A stretch of 34,356 bases of DNA, taken from assembly GCA_018402765.1 (NCBI GenBank), contig JAGYIE010000005.1, positions 81,082-115,437 on the forward strand, written 5' to 3'. The position numbers were made by a program, and so were the translations under genes. The stretch's first letter is position 1. The number at the start of each line of letters is the position of its first letter. Positions 8,815-16,680 of this stretch are shown in pieces. The stretch is from Vicingaceae bacterium. Its GTDB lineage: Bacteria; Bacteroidota; Bacteroidia; Flavobacteriales_E; Vicingaceae. The notes below the pieces were generated by a model. The model was not told the origin of the DNA. It worked only from the letters and a program-made list of their open reading frames with translations, and did no database searches.

Positions 8815-8830
8815 CAAAACTACAAATCTA
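8815..8830 (-). promoter_or_regulatory. Possible -7 elements for panB (minus strand)
   Basis: Two adjacent minus-strand octamers, TAGTTTTG (8815-8822) and TAGATTTG (8823-8830), both fit TAnnTTTG 35-45 bases before the panB ATG. Neither has a clear -33 TTG. Confidence 0.35.
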
Positions 8831-8865
8831 TTTCGTGAATATTTTAAATTGGTAATTTAGCGGTT

Positions 8866-9930
8866 ATGAAAAAATGGAATCTAGGAATTATAGGACTTAT
8901 AATAGTATTGTTTTCGAGTTGTGAAACGGATGTAGACTTGATCCAATCATATGAGCCAAATTCATTTATTTTTGGGTTATTAGATCAACATGCAGATACT
9001 CAATTTGTAAGAGTAAATAAAGCATTTTTAGGTACGCTGAGTATTGAAGAAATGGCTGCTATAGGTGATTCGATAAATTACAATCCTGGTGATTTACAAG
9101 TAGAAATTAATTTAAAATCTTATTTTAATCTACAAGGCAGAATTATAGCAGACAGAGATACCACTATCGTTCTAGAGGAGTTACAAAGGTCAAAACAAAC
9201 AGGATTCTTTAATAATGATGACTACACGGTATTTTATGCAACTACGCCATTTCCACAAGAAGAGAATAATGTAAATGTTGATTATGAATTAAAAGTTACT
9301 AACCTACGAACAGGCAAAATCATTTCAGGTAAAACTCAATTGGTGAAAGATGCACGATTATCTAGGCCAAACTCAAATTCAAGTTTAGTTTCTTTTACCA
9401 AATTGACAAATGAGGGTTATGTTTTACTTCCTTCTTTTCAGGTGGAATGGATTTCAACTGTAAATGCAGTAAAACACGAAGTGTATATGCGATTTTTTTA
9501 TGACGAGATTACACTAAGTACAAATGATACAGTAACAAATAATTCATTTGATTACTTTGTAGGTACCACTGAGAATTCAGGGGGAAATCCAGGTATTAAA
9601 ATGTTTACTAGTTTTTCTCCAATAAACTTTTACAGAGCAATTGGTCAGAAATTAGAGACAAAAACAGGAATACAACGAATAAGACCGCGCGTACAGATTT
9701 ATATGATTATGGCTAATCAAGACTTTTCTTTATACGTTGACGCTTCAGAACCATCAAACGATATAAATCAGAATAAACCAACTTATTCTAACCTATCAAA
9801 TGGATTAGGAATATTTGGGGCTAGAAATAATAGTTTCGTAACTATTAGGGACTTGCAATTTAATCAAGGAAGCTTAGAATTATTGATAAGTCTTGAGTCT
9901 ACACGTGATCTAAGCTTTAAACAGGTTTAA
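8866..9930 (+). CDS. Outer-surface or periplasmic lipoprotein, DUF4249-like
   Basis: A 354-residue protein with a lipoprotein signal: a hydrophobic stretch GLIIVLFSSC places the lipidated Cys at residue 19, followed by Glu-Thr-Asp. Thereafter it is mostly predicted beta strand, with an early segment (FIFGLLDQHADTQFVRVNKA, about 35-54) that resembles the start of Bacteroidota DUF4249-type lipoproteins. That family assignment is tentative. No enzymatic motif is seen. It is divergent from panB and lies upstream of dnaK, but dnaK has its own promoter region, so they are probably separate units. Confidence 0.78.
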   Translation: MKKWNLGIIGLIIVLFSSCETDVDLIQSYEPNSFIFGLLDQHADTQFVRVNKAFLGTLSIEEMAAIGDSINYNPGDLQVEINLKSYFNLQGRIIADRDTTIVLEELQRSKQTGFFNNDDYTVFYATTPFPQEENNVNVDYELKVTNLRTGKIISGKTQLVKDARLSRPNSNSSLVSFTKLTNEGYVLLPSFQVEWISTVNAVKHEVYMRFFYDEITLSTNDTVTNNSFDYFVGTTENSGGNPGIKMFTSFSPINFYRAIGQKLETKTGIQRIRPRVQIYMIMANQDFSLYVDASEPSNDINQNKPTYSNLSNGLGIFGARNNSFVTIRDLQFNQGSLELLISLESTRDLSFKQV

Positions 9931-9932
9931 TA

Positions 9933-9967
9933 GCTGACGTTTTGTCACGCCTTTGTCAGCCTTTTTT
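9933..9967 (+). promoter_or_regulatory. GTCA-containing inverted repeats: possible activator site or terminator
   Basis: GCTGAC (9933-9938) pairs with GTCAGC (9955-9960), and a tighter TGAC-N5-GTCA repeat sits inside (9935-9947). The outer repeat is followed by six T bases (9962-9967), so it could end the lipoprotein transcript as a weak hairpin. Alternatively, the GTCA half-sites, which recur at 9989-9992 and 10007-10010, may be binding sites for an activator acting on the sigma54-type promoter about 90 bases downstream. Sequence alone does not decide between them. Confidence 0.45.
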
Positions 9968-10022
9968 ACACAAAAATTTATCTATCGTGTCATTTTTTCA
10001 ATAAATGTCATGCAAACCCTAA

Positions 10023-10038
10023 TGGCATAGTCATTGCC
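10023..10038 (+). promoter_or_regulatory. Sigma54-type -24/-12 promoter before dnaK
   Basis: TGGCATAGTCATTGCC matches the RpoN consensus TGGCAcgnnnnTTGCw, with GG at 10024-10025 and GC at 10036-10037, the exact spacing that sigma54 requires. The predicted transcript start is about 12 bases further, near 10049, leaving a leader of about 43 bases before dnaK. No TAnnTTTG element was found in this gap. Confidence 0.6.
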
Positions 10039-10091
10039 AAAGGTGTAATGTAATAAAATGAATTGTTGAACAACTGAATAAATAATAAATT

Positions 10092-11984
10092 ATGAGTAAG
10101 ATTATTGGAATTGACTTAGGAACTACCAACTCATGTGTATCTGTAATGGAGGGTAATGAGCCTGTAGTAATTCCTAACAGCGAAGGTAAAAGAACTACAC
10201 CTTCAATTGTTGCTTTTATTGAAGGCGGCGAGAGAAAAGTAGGAGATCCTGCAAAAAGACAAGCGATCACTAACCCAACAAAAACTATAGCATCTATCAA
10301 GAGATTTATGGGTAACAAATTCAGCGAAATTGAAAAAGAAGTTGGAAGAGTTCCTTACAAAGTAGTTAAAGGCGATAACGATACTGCTAGAGTTGAGATA
10401 GACGATAGAAAGTATACTCCTCAAGAAATTTCTGCAATGATTCTTCAAAAAATGAAGAAAACTGCTGAAGATTATTTAGGAACTACTGTTTCTGAAGCAG
10501 TAATTACTGTTCCTGCTTACTTCAATGATGCACAGCGTCAAGCAACAAAAGAAGCTGGTGAAATTGCAGGATTAAAGGTAAGAAGAATCATTAACGAGCC
10601 AACTGCAGCAGCTTTAGCTTATGGAATGGATAAGAAAAGTGAAGATGTGAATATCGCTGTTTTTGACTGTGGTGGTGGTACACATGACGTTTCTATCTTA
10701 GAATTAGGTGATGGAGTATTTGAAGTGAAATCTACCGATGGTGATACTCACTTAGGTGGGGACGATTTTGACCAAGTATTAATCGACTGGTTAGCGGAAG
10801 AATTTAAAAATGATGAGGACATTGATTTAAGAAAAGATCCAATGGCTCTTCAACGTTTGAAAGAAGCTGCTGAGAAAGCAAAAATTGAATTATCTAGCTC
10901 TTCTTCTACAGAAATTAATTTACCATATGTTACAGCAACAGCTTCAGGACCAAAGCACTTAGTTAGAGCATTGTCAAAAGCAAAATTTGAGCAACTAGCT
11001 GACGAGTTAATCAAAAGAACCATAGAGCCATGTAGAACTGCTTTAAAGGCAGCTGGAATGACCGTAAACGATATTGATGAAGTTATCTTAGTAGGTGGAT
11101 CTACCAGAATACCTGCAATTCAAGAAGCGGTAAAAGCATTCTTCGGTAAAGAGCCTTCAAAAGGAGTGAATCCTGACGAAGTAGTAGCAATTGGTGCTGC
11201 TATCCAAGGTGGAGTATTGACAGGTGAAGTTAAAGATGTATTGTTATTAGATGTAACACCTTTATCTTTAGGTATTGAGACAATGGGTGGTGTAATGACT
11301 AAACTAATTGAAGCAAATACGACAATTCCAACCAAAAAGTCAGAAACGTTCTCTACTGCTTCAGACAATCAGCCTTCGGTGGAGATTCACGTATTACAAG
11401 GTGAGCGTCCGATGGCATCAGGAAACAAAACAATTGGTCGTTTTCACTTAGATGGTATTCCTCCTGCACAAAGAGGTATTCCTCAAATTGAAGTAACATT
11501 TGATATTGATGCTAATGGAATTCTAAATGTGTCTGCTAAAGATAAAGCAACTAACAAAGAGCAAAGTATCCGTATCGAAGCGTCTTCAGGTTTAAGTGAA
11601 GAAGATATTGCAAAAATGAAGCGTGATGCGGAAGAAAATGCAGAATCTGACAAAGCAGCTAAAGAAAAAGTAGACAAACTGAATCAAGCAGATTCATTGA
11701 TTTTCCAAACAGAAAAGCAATTGAAAGAGTTTGGTGACAAATTGCCTGCTGATAAGAAAGAGCCAATCGAAGCAGCTTTAGCTGAATTGAAGACAGCTTA
11801 TGAAGGTCAAGATTTAGCAGCGATAGAGCCAGCAATGGAAAAATTAAACACCATTTTCCAAGAAGCAGCTCAAACGATGTATCAGAATACTGAAGGAGCT
11901 GCGCCACAAGATGGAGCACCACAAGACTCAACTGATGAAGTTACTGATGTTGACTTTGAAGAAGTAACAGAGGATAAGAAGTAA
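10092..11984 (+). CDS. dnaK: Molecular chaperone DnaK (Hsp70)
   Basis: DnaK binds exposed hydrophobic segments of client proteins in an ATP-driven cycle with DnaJ and GrpE. The 630-residue length is normal. The ATPase domain (1 to about 385) shows [14 protein letters not shown] at the N-terminus, [20 protein letters not shown] near 137-156, [11 protein letters not shown] near 167, and [11 protein letters not shown] near 337. The substrate-binding beta domain follows (about 390-505), then the helical lid, and a C-terminal tail ending [12 protein letters not shown]. The phosphate-2 loop reads [11 protein letters not shown], with Cys193 and His198 where E. coli has Leu and Phe. The gene stands alone between a sigma54-type promoter and its own terminator; dnaJ and grpE are not next to it. 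Confidence 0.98.
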   Translation: MSKIIGIDLGTTNSCVSVMEGNEPVVIPNSEGKRTTPSIVAFIEGGERKVGDPAKRQAITNPTKTIASIKRFMGNKFSEIEKEVGRVPYKVVKGDNDTARVEIDDRKYTPQEISAMILQKMKKTAEDYLGTTVSEAVITVPAYFNDAQRQATKEAGEIAGLKVRRIINEPTAAALAYGMDKKSEDVNIAVFDCGGGTHDVSILELGDGVFEVKSTDGDTHLGGDDFDQVLIDWLAEEFKNDEDIDLRKDPMALQRLKEAAEKAKIELSSSSSTEINLPYVTATASGPKHLVRALSKAKFEQLADELIKRTIEPCRTALKAAGMTVNDIDEVILVGGSTRIPAIQEAVKAFFGKEPSKGVNPDEVVAIGAAIQGGVLTGEVKDVLLLDVTPLSLGIETMGGVMTKLIEANTTIPTKKSETFSTASDNQPSVEIHVLQGERPMASGNKTIGRFHLDGIPPAQRGIPQIEVTFDIDANGILNVSAKDKATNKEQSIRIEASSGLSEEDIAKMKRDAEENAESDKAAKEKVDKLNQADSLIFQTEKQLKEFGDKLPADKKEPIEAALAELKTAYEGQDLAAIEPAMEKLNTIFQEAAQTMYQNTEGAAPQDGAPQDSTDEVTDVDFEEVTEDKK

Positions 11985-12006
11985 TCTTCTTTTAATCCAA
12001 TCTAAC

Positions 12007-12039
12007 GCCCACACTAAATTTTTAGTGTGGGCTTTTTTT
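12007..12039 (+). terminator. Rho-independent terminator of dnaK
   Basis: A 12-base inverted repeat (12007-12018 with 12021-12032) is followed by seven T bases, 23 bases after the dnaK stop. Confidence 0.93.
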
Positions 12040-12068
12040 GTGAATGAACTTATCCCGTTTATATCCGT

Positions 12069-12076
12069 TAAATTTG
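12069..12076 (+). promoter_or_regulatory. Possible -7 element (TAAATTTG) for the lycopene cyclase gene
   Basis: TAAATTTG fits TAnnTTTG and ends 23 bases before the TTG start at 12100. The nearest upstream TTTG belongs to the terminator tail and is too distant for a normal -33. Confidence 0.4.
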
Positions 12077-12099
12077 TTTTATCATTTAACTGATAGTTT

Positions 12100-13275
12100 T
12101 TGGATAGGACTACGATATACGATTTTGCTATTATTGGTTTTGGTGCTTCTGGTGCGCATTTAGCATTAGCCATGCTTAATGATCCTTTCTTTAAGGATAA
12201 ATCGATTATAATCGTTGATGAGGATATTCATAATAAAATAGACAAAAAATGGAGCTTTTGGTCTACAGATGAGGTTATTTCCTTTCCATTTTTGCAAAAG
12301 TGGAAGAAAACCAACTTCATTTCTAAGACGGTTGATCTTCAATTAGATTTAAAACCTTACATCTATTATACAGTTGATGCCAATGATTTTAAAGCCTATT
12401 GCTTAGAAAAGGTGCAACTGCATAAACAGATCTCGGTGTTGGAAGGTAAAGTATTAGAAGCTAATGAGCAGGATGAGGTTGTGGAATTGATCACTCCTCA
12501 GGGAAATGTTAAGGCTGCACAGGTTTTCGATAGTAGAATAGCAGAATCTTTCAGTCAGTATACCACAGGAATAAAATTATTACAGCATTTTAAAGGAGTA
12601 ATTATAGAAACGGAGCAGCCAACTTTTGATGCTTCCACCTTTACCATGATGGATTATCGAAAGCCGCACTGCGATTCTTGCAGTTTTATGTATGTTTTGC
12701 CATTTTCATCTCAAAGAGCATTGTTTGAGTTTACGTTCTTTAATCATTCAGTAGCAGATGAAAAAGTGTATGACCAAGCAATTACTGAGTATTTAAATGA
12801 GCATTACCCAAATTGCACTTATACTGTTGTAGAAACAGAGCAGGGAGTCATTCCAATGACGGATTATGCTTTTCATAAGGATAGCACCAATCGGATTACT
12901 AAAATAGGAACAGCAGGAGGTTGGGTGAAACCATCTACTGGGTATTCTTTTCATAATTCGCAAAAATATGCGAAGGAAATGGTTCGTCGCATTAAATCAG
13001 TGGAGCGTTTAAATAGAAGGATGGGAAAAGTAAAAGGCAGCATTTATGATACTGTATTTCTTGAAGTATTGAATCATAAGAATGAGTGGGGACCTACCTT
13101 GTTTTCTCAGATGTATTCTCGAAACAGCATTCGCACTATGTTTCGCTTTTTAGATGAGGAAACCAATTTTTTAGAAGAATTAAAGATAATGCTTTCTTTT
13201 TCTCCAATGCCCTTTTATAAGGCGATTTTACGTCTCATTGTGCGCTATATTTTTTGCCACCCAAAATCCCGTTGA
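12100..13275 (+). CDS. crtY: Lycopene beta-cyclase (CrtY/LCYb family)
   Basis: The enzyme closes the ends of lycopene into beta-ionone rings, giving beta-carotene. A dinucleotide-binding motif (FAIIGFGASGAHLALAM) lies at the N-terminus, followed by family landmarks KKWSFWS near 46-52, MDYRKPHCDSCSFMYVLPFS near 184-203, GVIPMTDYAF near 250, and GTAGGWVKPSTGYSFHNS near 269-286. Length 391 is usual. The start must be TTG at 12100: an in-frame TAG lies just upstream and no ATG occurs before the Rossmann motif. No other carotenoid gene is in the window. Its last 48 bases overlap the convergent flavoprotein gene. Confidence 0.92.
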   Translation: MDRTTIYDFAIIGFGASGAHLALAMLNDPFFKDKSIIIVDEDIHNKIDKKWSFWSTDEVISFPFLQKWKKTNFISKTVDLQLDLKPYIYYTVDANDFKAYCLEKVQLHKQISVLEGKVLEANEQDEVVELITPQGNVKAAQVFDSRIAESFSQYTTGIKLLQHFKGVIIETEQPTFDASTFTMMDYRKPHCDSCSFMYVLPFSSQRALFEFTFFNHSVADEKVYDQAITEYLNEHYPNCTYTVVETEQGVIPMTDYAFHKDSTNRITKIGTAGGWVKPSTGYSFHNSQKYAKEMVRRIKSVERLNRRMGKVKGSIYDTVFLEVLNHKNEWGPTLFSQMYSRNSIRTMFRFLDEETNFLEELKIMLSFSPMPFYKAILRLIVRYIFCHPKSR

Positions 13276-14397
13276 AAAACAACCTTGTAACAGAAAACCT
13301 CCTGTTGGGGCATCCCAATCAATCATTTCTCCTGCGCAAAATATAGTGGGGAAAGCCTTTAAACTGTAATTGTCATTTAAGCTTTCAAAATCAACTCCAC
13401 CTACGGTAGAGATGGCTTCATCAATCGGCCTTAATCCTTCAATGCGAATTTGTAATGCTTTTACTTTTTGTATTCCAACCGAATGATCTACATATTCTGC
13501 TTTGGTGGTGAACTGCTTTAAAATAGCATTTTTCTGCGGACTTAACTGCAACTTATCCTTATAATTACTACTTTCTCCTAACCGGTTTTTTAGTTCTTCT
13601 ACTGAATTATGTGGTTTTAAGTCAAGTTCTATCTCGGCACTTCCATTTTTATTCAGTTCATTTCTAATTAGAGATACAAGCGGATAAATAATATTTCCTT
13701 CTAATCCATACTTGGTAATGGTGGCTTCCCCTTTTAGTTGAATATTTTGATACGTTATCGCTATATTTTTTAATGGTTTTCCTTCATGAGCACTTAAAAA
13801 GTTAGTATCCCAGTTTACAGAGATCCCGCAATTTGAAGGCTGAAATGGCTTTGTTGATATTCCTTTTTTTGTCAATAAATGGATCCAATTACCGTCACTT
13901 CCTGTTTTTTTCCATGAAGCTCCACCCATCGCCAAAACAATGTAGTCAGCATTAATCTCTTCTCCATTGGTAAAAGACACCTGATTATTTTTAAAATCAA
14001 TTAACTCATAACCGGTTTTTATGATCACACCTTTTTCCAATAAATTATATTCTATTCTCCTAAGCACAGATACTGGTTTTATGCCTTCTTCTGGAAATAC
14101 TCTTCCGCTAGAGCCTTCATAAGTTGGAATGTATAGTTGGGCTAACCACATCCTAAAGTGCTTGTTAGAAAATGTTTCTAATGGACTTCTTAGTTTATCT
14201 TTGGGAAAGTAGGTATTGATTAATGCTTCTCTTTTAATTGAATTTGTTAAGTTAAACCCACCTTTTCCTGCAACTAAAAACTTTCTCCCAATAGTTTTTT
14301 CTTTCTCATAAATCGTAACTTCAAACTTGTCACTTAAAAAATATGCTGCAATTAAAGCAGTAGGGCCTCCGCCGATAATAGCTATTGACTTTTTCAC
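13228..14397 (-). CDS. FAD-dependent oxidoreductase, HI0933/BaiN-like (TIGR03862-type)
   Basis: A 389-residue flavoprotein of the HI0933-like group. The FAD-binding Rossmann motif is IAIIGGGPTALIAAYFL at residues 5-21. KFLVAGKGGFNLTNS (about 44-58) is characteristic of this family, and the C-terminal FAD-contact region CAGEMIDWDAPTGGFLLQG is present. The reaction carried out by most members is unknown; BaiN acts on bile acid intermediates, and that function should not be assumed here. The 3' end overlaps crtY by 48 bases, tail to tail. A minus-strand octamer TATGTTTG at 14402-14409, only 4 bases before the ATG, would give an almost leaderless transcript. Confidence 0.9.
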   Translation of the reverse strand: MKKSIAIIGGGPTALIAAYFLSDKFEVTIYEKEKTIGRKFLVAGKGGFNLTNSIKREALINTYFPKDKLRSPLETFSNKHFRMWLAQLYIPTYEGSSGRVFPEEGIKPVSVLRRIEYNLLEKGVIIKTGYELIDFKNNQVSFTNGEEINADYIVLAMGGASWKKTGSDGNWIHLLTKKGISTKPFQPSNCGISVNWDTNFLSAHEGKPLKNIAITYQNIQLKGEATITKYGLEGNIIYPLVSLIRNELNKNGSAEIELDLKPHNSVEELKNRLGESSNYKDKLQLSPQKNAILKQFTTKAEYVDHSVGIQKVKALQIRIEGLRPIDEAISTVGGVDFESLNDNYSLKAFPTIFCAGEMIDWDAPTGGFLLQGCFSTGFWVAKNIAHNET

Positions 14398-14461
14398 TAT
14401 GCAAACATAGAAAAAGCCGTTAGTAGTTTGAAGAATATGGGTTCCTTTTATTTTTTGTACT

Positions 14462-14469
14462 TAGTTTTG
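14462..14469 (+). promoter_or_regulatory. Possible -7 element (TAGTTTTG) for the surE operon
   Basis: TAGTTTTG fits TAnnTTTG, 21 bases before the surE ATG. No -33 TTG at normal distance. Confidence 0.4.
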
Positions 14470-14490
14470 TGAAGCACTAAAAGATAAATT

Positions 14491-15270
14491 ATGACTAAAC
14501 AGCAACCACTAATTTTAATTACAAATGATGATGGAATTACTGCACCTGGAATACAGCATTTGATTTCGATAGCAAAATCAATTAGTGGTGAAATTTATGT
14601 TGTAGCTCCAGATAAGCCTCAGAGTGGAATGGGGCATGCAATAACAATGAATGCTATGCTAAGAATTCATTCGTTTCCAATGGATGGAGTGACCGCATTT
14701 AGTTGCACAGGAACACCTGTTGATTGTGTAAAATTGGCGATTGCTAAAGTAGTTCCACGAACTCCTGATTTAATTTTATCTGGAGTGAACCATGGATCAA
14801 ATTCTTCTATTAATGTGATTTACAGTGGCACTATGTCGGCTGCTGTAGAAGGTGCAATAGAAGGTATTCCATCAATCGGCTTTTCATTGTGCGATCATAG
14901 TATTGATGCTGATTTTGAGCCATCTGGGGAATTTATCAAGCGCATTATTGAGTTTGTTTTGAGTCATCCCATGGAAAAGAATACGTGTTGGAATGTTAAC
15001 TTTCCTTCTATTGCAAAGGAGTTGATTAAAGGAATAAAAGTATGTAGACAAGCACGTGCAGTTTGGGAAGAGGAATTTCAAGAAAGAAATGATCCTTCTG
15101 GAAAGCCTTACTACTGGCTTACAGGTAAATTTGTAAATCACGAACCTGAACAAGAAGATACCGATGAATGGGCCTTAAAAAATGGATATATTAGTCTTGT
15201 TCCTGTTCAATATGACGTAACAGCTCATCACCTAATTGATCAGTTAAAAGATTTAGAAAATGCTAAATAG
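14491..15270 (+). CDS. surE: 5'/3'-nucleotidase SurE
   Basis: SurE is a metal-dependent phosphatase acting on nucleoside 5'- and 3'-monophosphates, linked to stationary-phase survival in other bacteria. The family hallmark LITNDDGITAPGIQ begins at residue 9 and supplies metal ligands Asp13 and Asp14. AVEGAIEGIPSIGFSL and the metal-binding segment SGVNHGSNSS are also present, as is the early PDKPQSGMGHAIT loop. The 259-residue length is normal. The stop is TAG at 15268-15270, which shows TAG is read as stop in this genome. The next gene starts inside surE (overlap 11 bases). Confidence 0.96.
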   Translation: MTKQQPLILITNDDGITAPGIQHLISIAKSISGEIYVVAPDKPQSGMGHAITMNAMLRIHSFPMDGVTAFSCTGTPVDCVKLAIAKVVPRTPDLILSGVNHGSNSSINVIYSGTMSAAVEGAIEGIPSIGFSLCDHSIDADFEPSGEFIKRIIEFVLSHPMEKNTCWNVNFPSIAKELIKGIKVCRQARAVWEEEFQERNDPSGKPYYWLTGKFVNHEPEQEDTDEWALKNGYISLVPVQYDVTAHHLIDQLKDLENAK

Positions 15271-15562
15271 AATAGATCGTATAAGTAGTGGAATTATTTT
15301 AGGAATTGTTTTACCAATGATATTTTTAGCTATTTTTTATCTTTCAACTTATTCCTACCTAACGGTACCTTCTTTTTTGAGAAAGATGGCATTTATGGAA
15401 ATTATTGTTAAGATCTTAAGCCTTTGTGCTATATCAAATATGGGCTTATTTTTCCTGTTTTATTATTTTCAAAAGGATAAAGCCGCAAGAGGCGTTTTAC
15501 TTTCTACTTTTATTTATGCTTTTGGTGTAGTGGTATACAAATTATTTAACGGAACATTGTAA
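15260..15562 (+). CDS. Small membrane protein of unknown function, three predicted helices
   Basis: A 100-residue protein with hydrophobic segments near 10-30, 48-70 and 78-96 and a basic N-terminus. I do not recognise a family. It overlaps surE by 11 bases, and its TAA shares a base with the lpxB ATG, so translation of all three genes is probably coupled. The position between surE and lpxB suggests an envelope role, but that is inference. Confidence 0.8.
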   Translation: MLNRIDRISSGIILGIVLPMIFLAIFYLSTYSYLTVPSFLRKMAFMEIIVKILSLCAISNMGLFFLFYYFQKDKAARGVLLSTFIYAFGVVVYKLFNGTL

Positions 15563-16680
15563 TGAAGTACTACATTATAGCAGGCGAAGCTTCAGGAGAT
15601 TTACATGGATCGAACCTGATAAAGCAGTTAAAAATTAAGGATCCCAATGCAGAATTTAGATGTTGGGGAGGTGATCTGATGCAAGCTCAGGGTGCTAAGG
15701 TTGTGAAGCATTACCGCGATTTAGCTTTTATGGGGTTTATTGAAGTGGTAATGAATTTAAAAACAATTTTAACGAACATAAAAGTTTGTAAAGCCGATAT
15801 TGAAGTATATCAACCTGACGCAATCATTTTAATAGATTATCCTGGTTTTAATTTACGTATCGCTGAGTTTGCAAATAAATTGGGAATAAAAGTGTTTTAT
15901 TACATTTCTCCTCAAATTTGGGCGTGGAAGCAAAACAGAGTTCATAAGATTAAAAAGGTAGTGGATAAAATGTTTGTGATCTTGCCTTTTGAAAAGGAAT
16001 TTTACAAAAAGTTTGATGTAAATGTCGACTTTGTAGGTCATCCGTTAATTGATGCGATAGCTGCAGAACGCAAAGTTCAACCATCATTTGATGAGTTTAT
16101 TGCTAACAATGAATTACAAGCTAAGCCAATAATAGCTTTGTTGCCCGGAAGTAGAAAACAAGAAATTTCTGCAATGCTGCCCATAATGCTTAGTGTAATA
16201 AATCACTTTCAAAACTATCAGTTTGTAATTGCAGGTGCTCCATCACAGGATAAAGCGCTGTATGAACCTTATTTAAAGGAGAATAACACACATGTACTGT
16301 TTGGTAAAACGTATGATTTGTTACAGCAATCAGAAGCTGCTCTTGTAACTTCAGGAACAGCAACTCTAGAAACTGCATTATTCAAAGTGCCAGAGGTAGT
16401 TTGTTATAAAGCAAGTTCTATTTCTTACCTAATTGCAAAACAATTGATTAAGGTTAAGTATATTTCATTAGTTAACCTAATTATGGATCGAGAGGTAGTA
16501 AAAGAATTGATTCAAAGTGAATTGAACACTCAACTGTTGAAAGAAGAGTTAAGCAAGGTATTGAAAGGAGGTGAAAAGAGAATTAAATTGCAAGCTGATT
16601 ATGATGAGCTCATAATTCGTTTAGGAGGAGTTGGAGCCTCTGAAAAAACAGCTCAATTAATTACTGAAACACTGAACTAA
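15562..16680 (+). CDS. lpxB: Lipid-A-disaccharide synthase
   Basis: LpxB joins UDP-2,3-diacylglucosamine and lipid X to form the lipid A disaccharide at the inner face of the inner membrane. Motifs are complete: IIAGEASGDLHG at residues 3-14, LAFMGFIEVV near 53, YYISPQIWAWKQNRV near 113-127, FVGHPLID near 156, LLPGSRKQEI near 193, and TSGTATLETAL in the nucleotide-binding region. Length 372 is normal. It overlaps the small membrane gene by one base, and the SpoIID-domain gene starts directly after its stop with no gap. Confidence 0.97.
   Translation: MKYYIIAGEASGDLHGSNLIKQLKIKDPNAEFRCWGGDLMQAQGAKVVKHYRDLAFMGFIEVVMNLKTILTNIKVCKADIEVYQPDAIILIDYPGFNLRIAEFANKLGIKVFYYISPQIWAWKQNRVHKIKKVVDKMFVILPFEKEFYKKFDVNVDFVGHPLIDAIAAERKVQPSFDEFIANNELQAKPIIALLPGSRKQEISAMLPIMLSVINHFQNYQFVIAGAPSQDKALYEPYLKENNTHVLFGKTYDLLQQSEAALVTSGTATLETALFKVPEVVCYKASSISYLIAKQLIKVKYISLVNLIMDREVVKELIQSELNTQLLKEELSKVLKGGEKRIKLQADYDELIIRLGGVGASEKTAQLITETLN

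Noticed and set aside
10031-11931. Minus-strand open frames opposite dnaK
   Set aside because: They are complementary shadows of a highly conserved gene and show no protein family resemblance.
14402-14409. TATGTTTG as a firm promoter of the flavoprotein gene
   Set aside because: It lies only 4 bases from the ATG and would need a leaderless mRNA, with no -33 element; it is mentioned under that gene but not listed as a feature.
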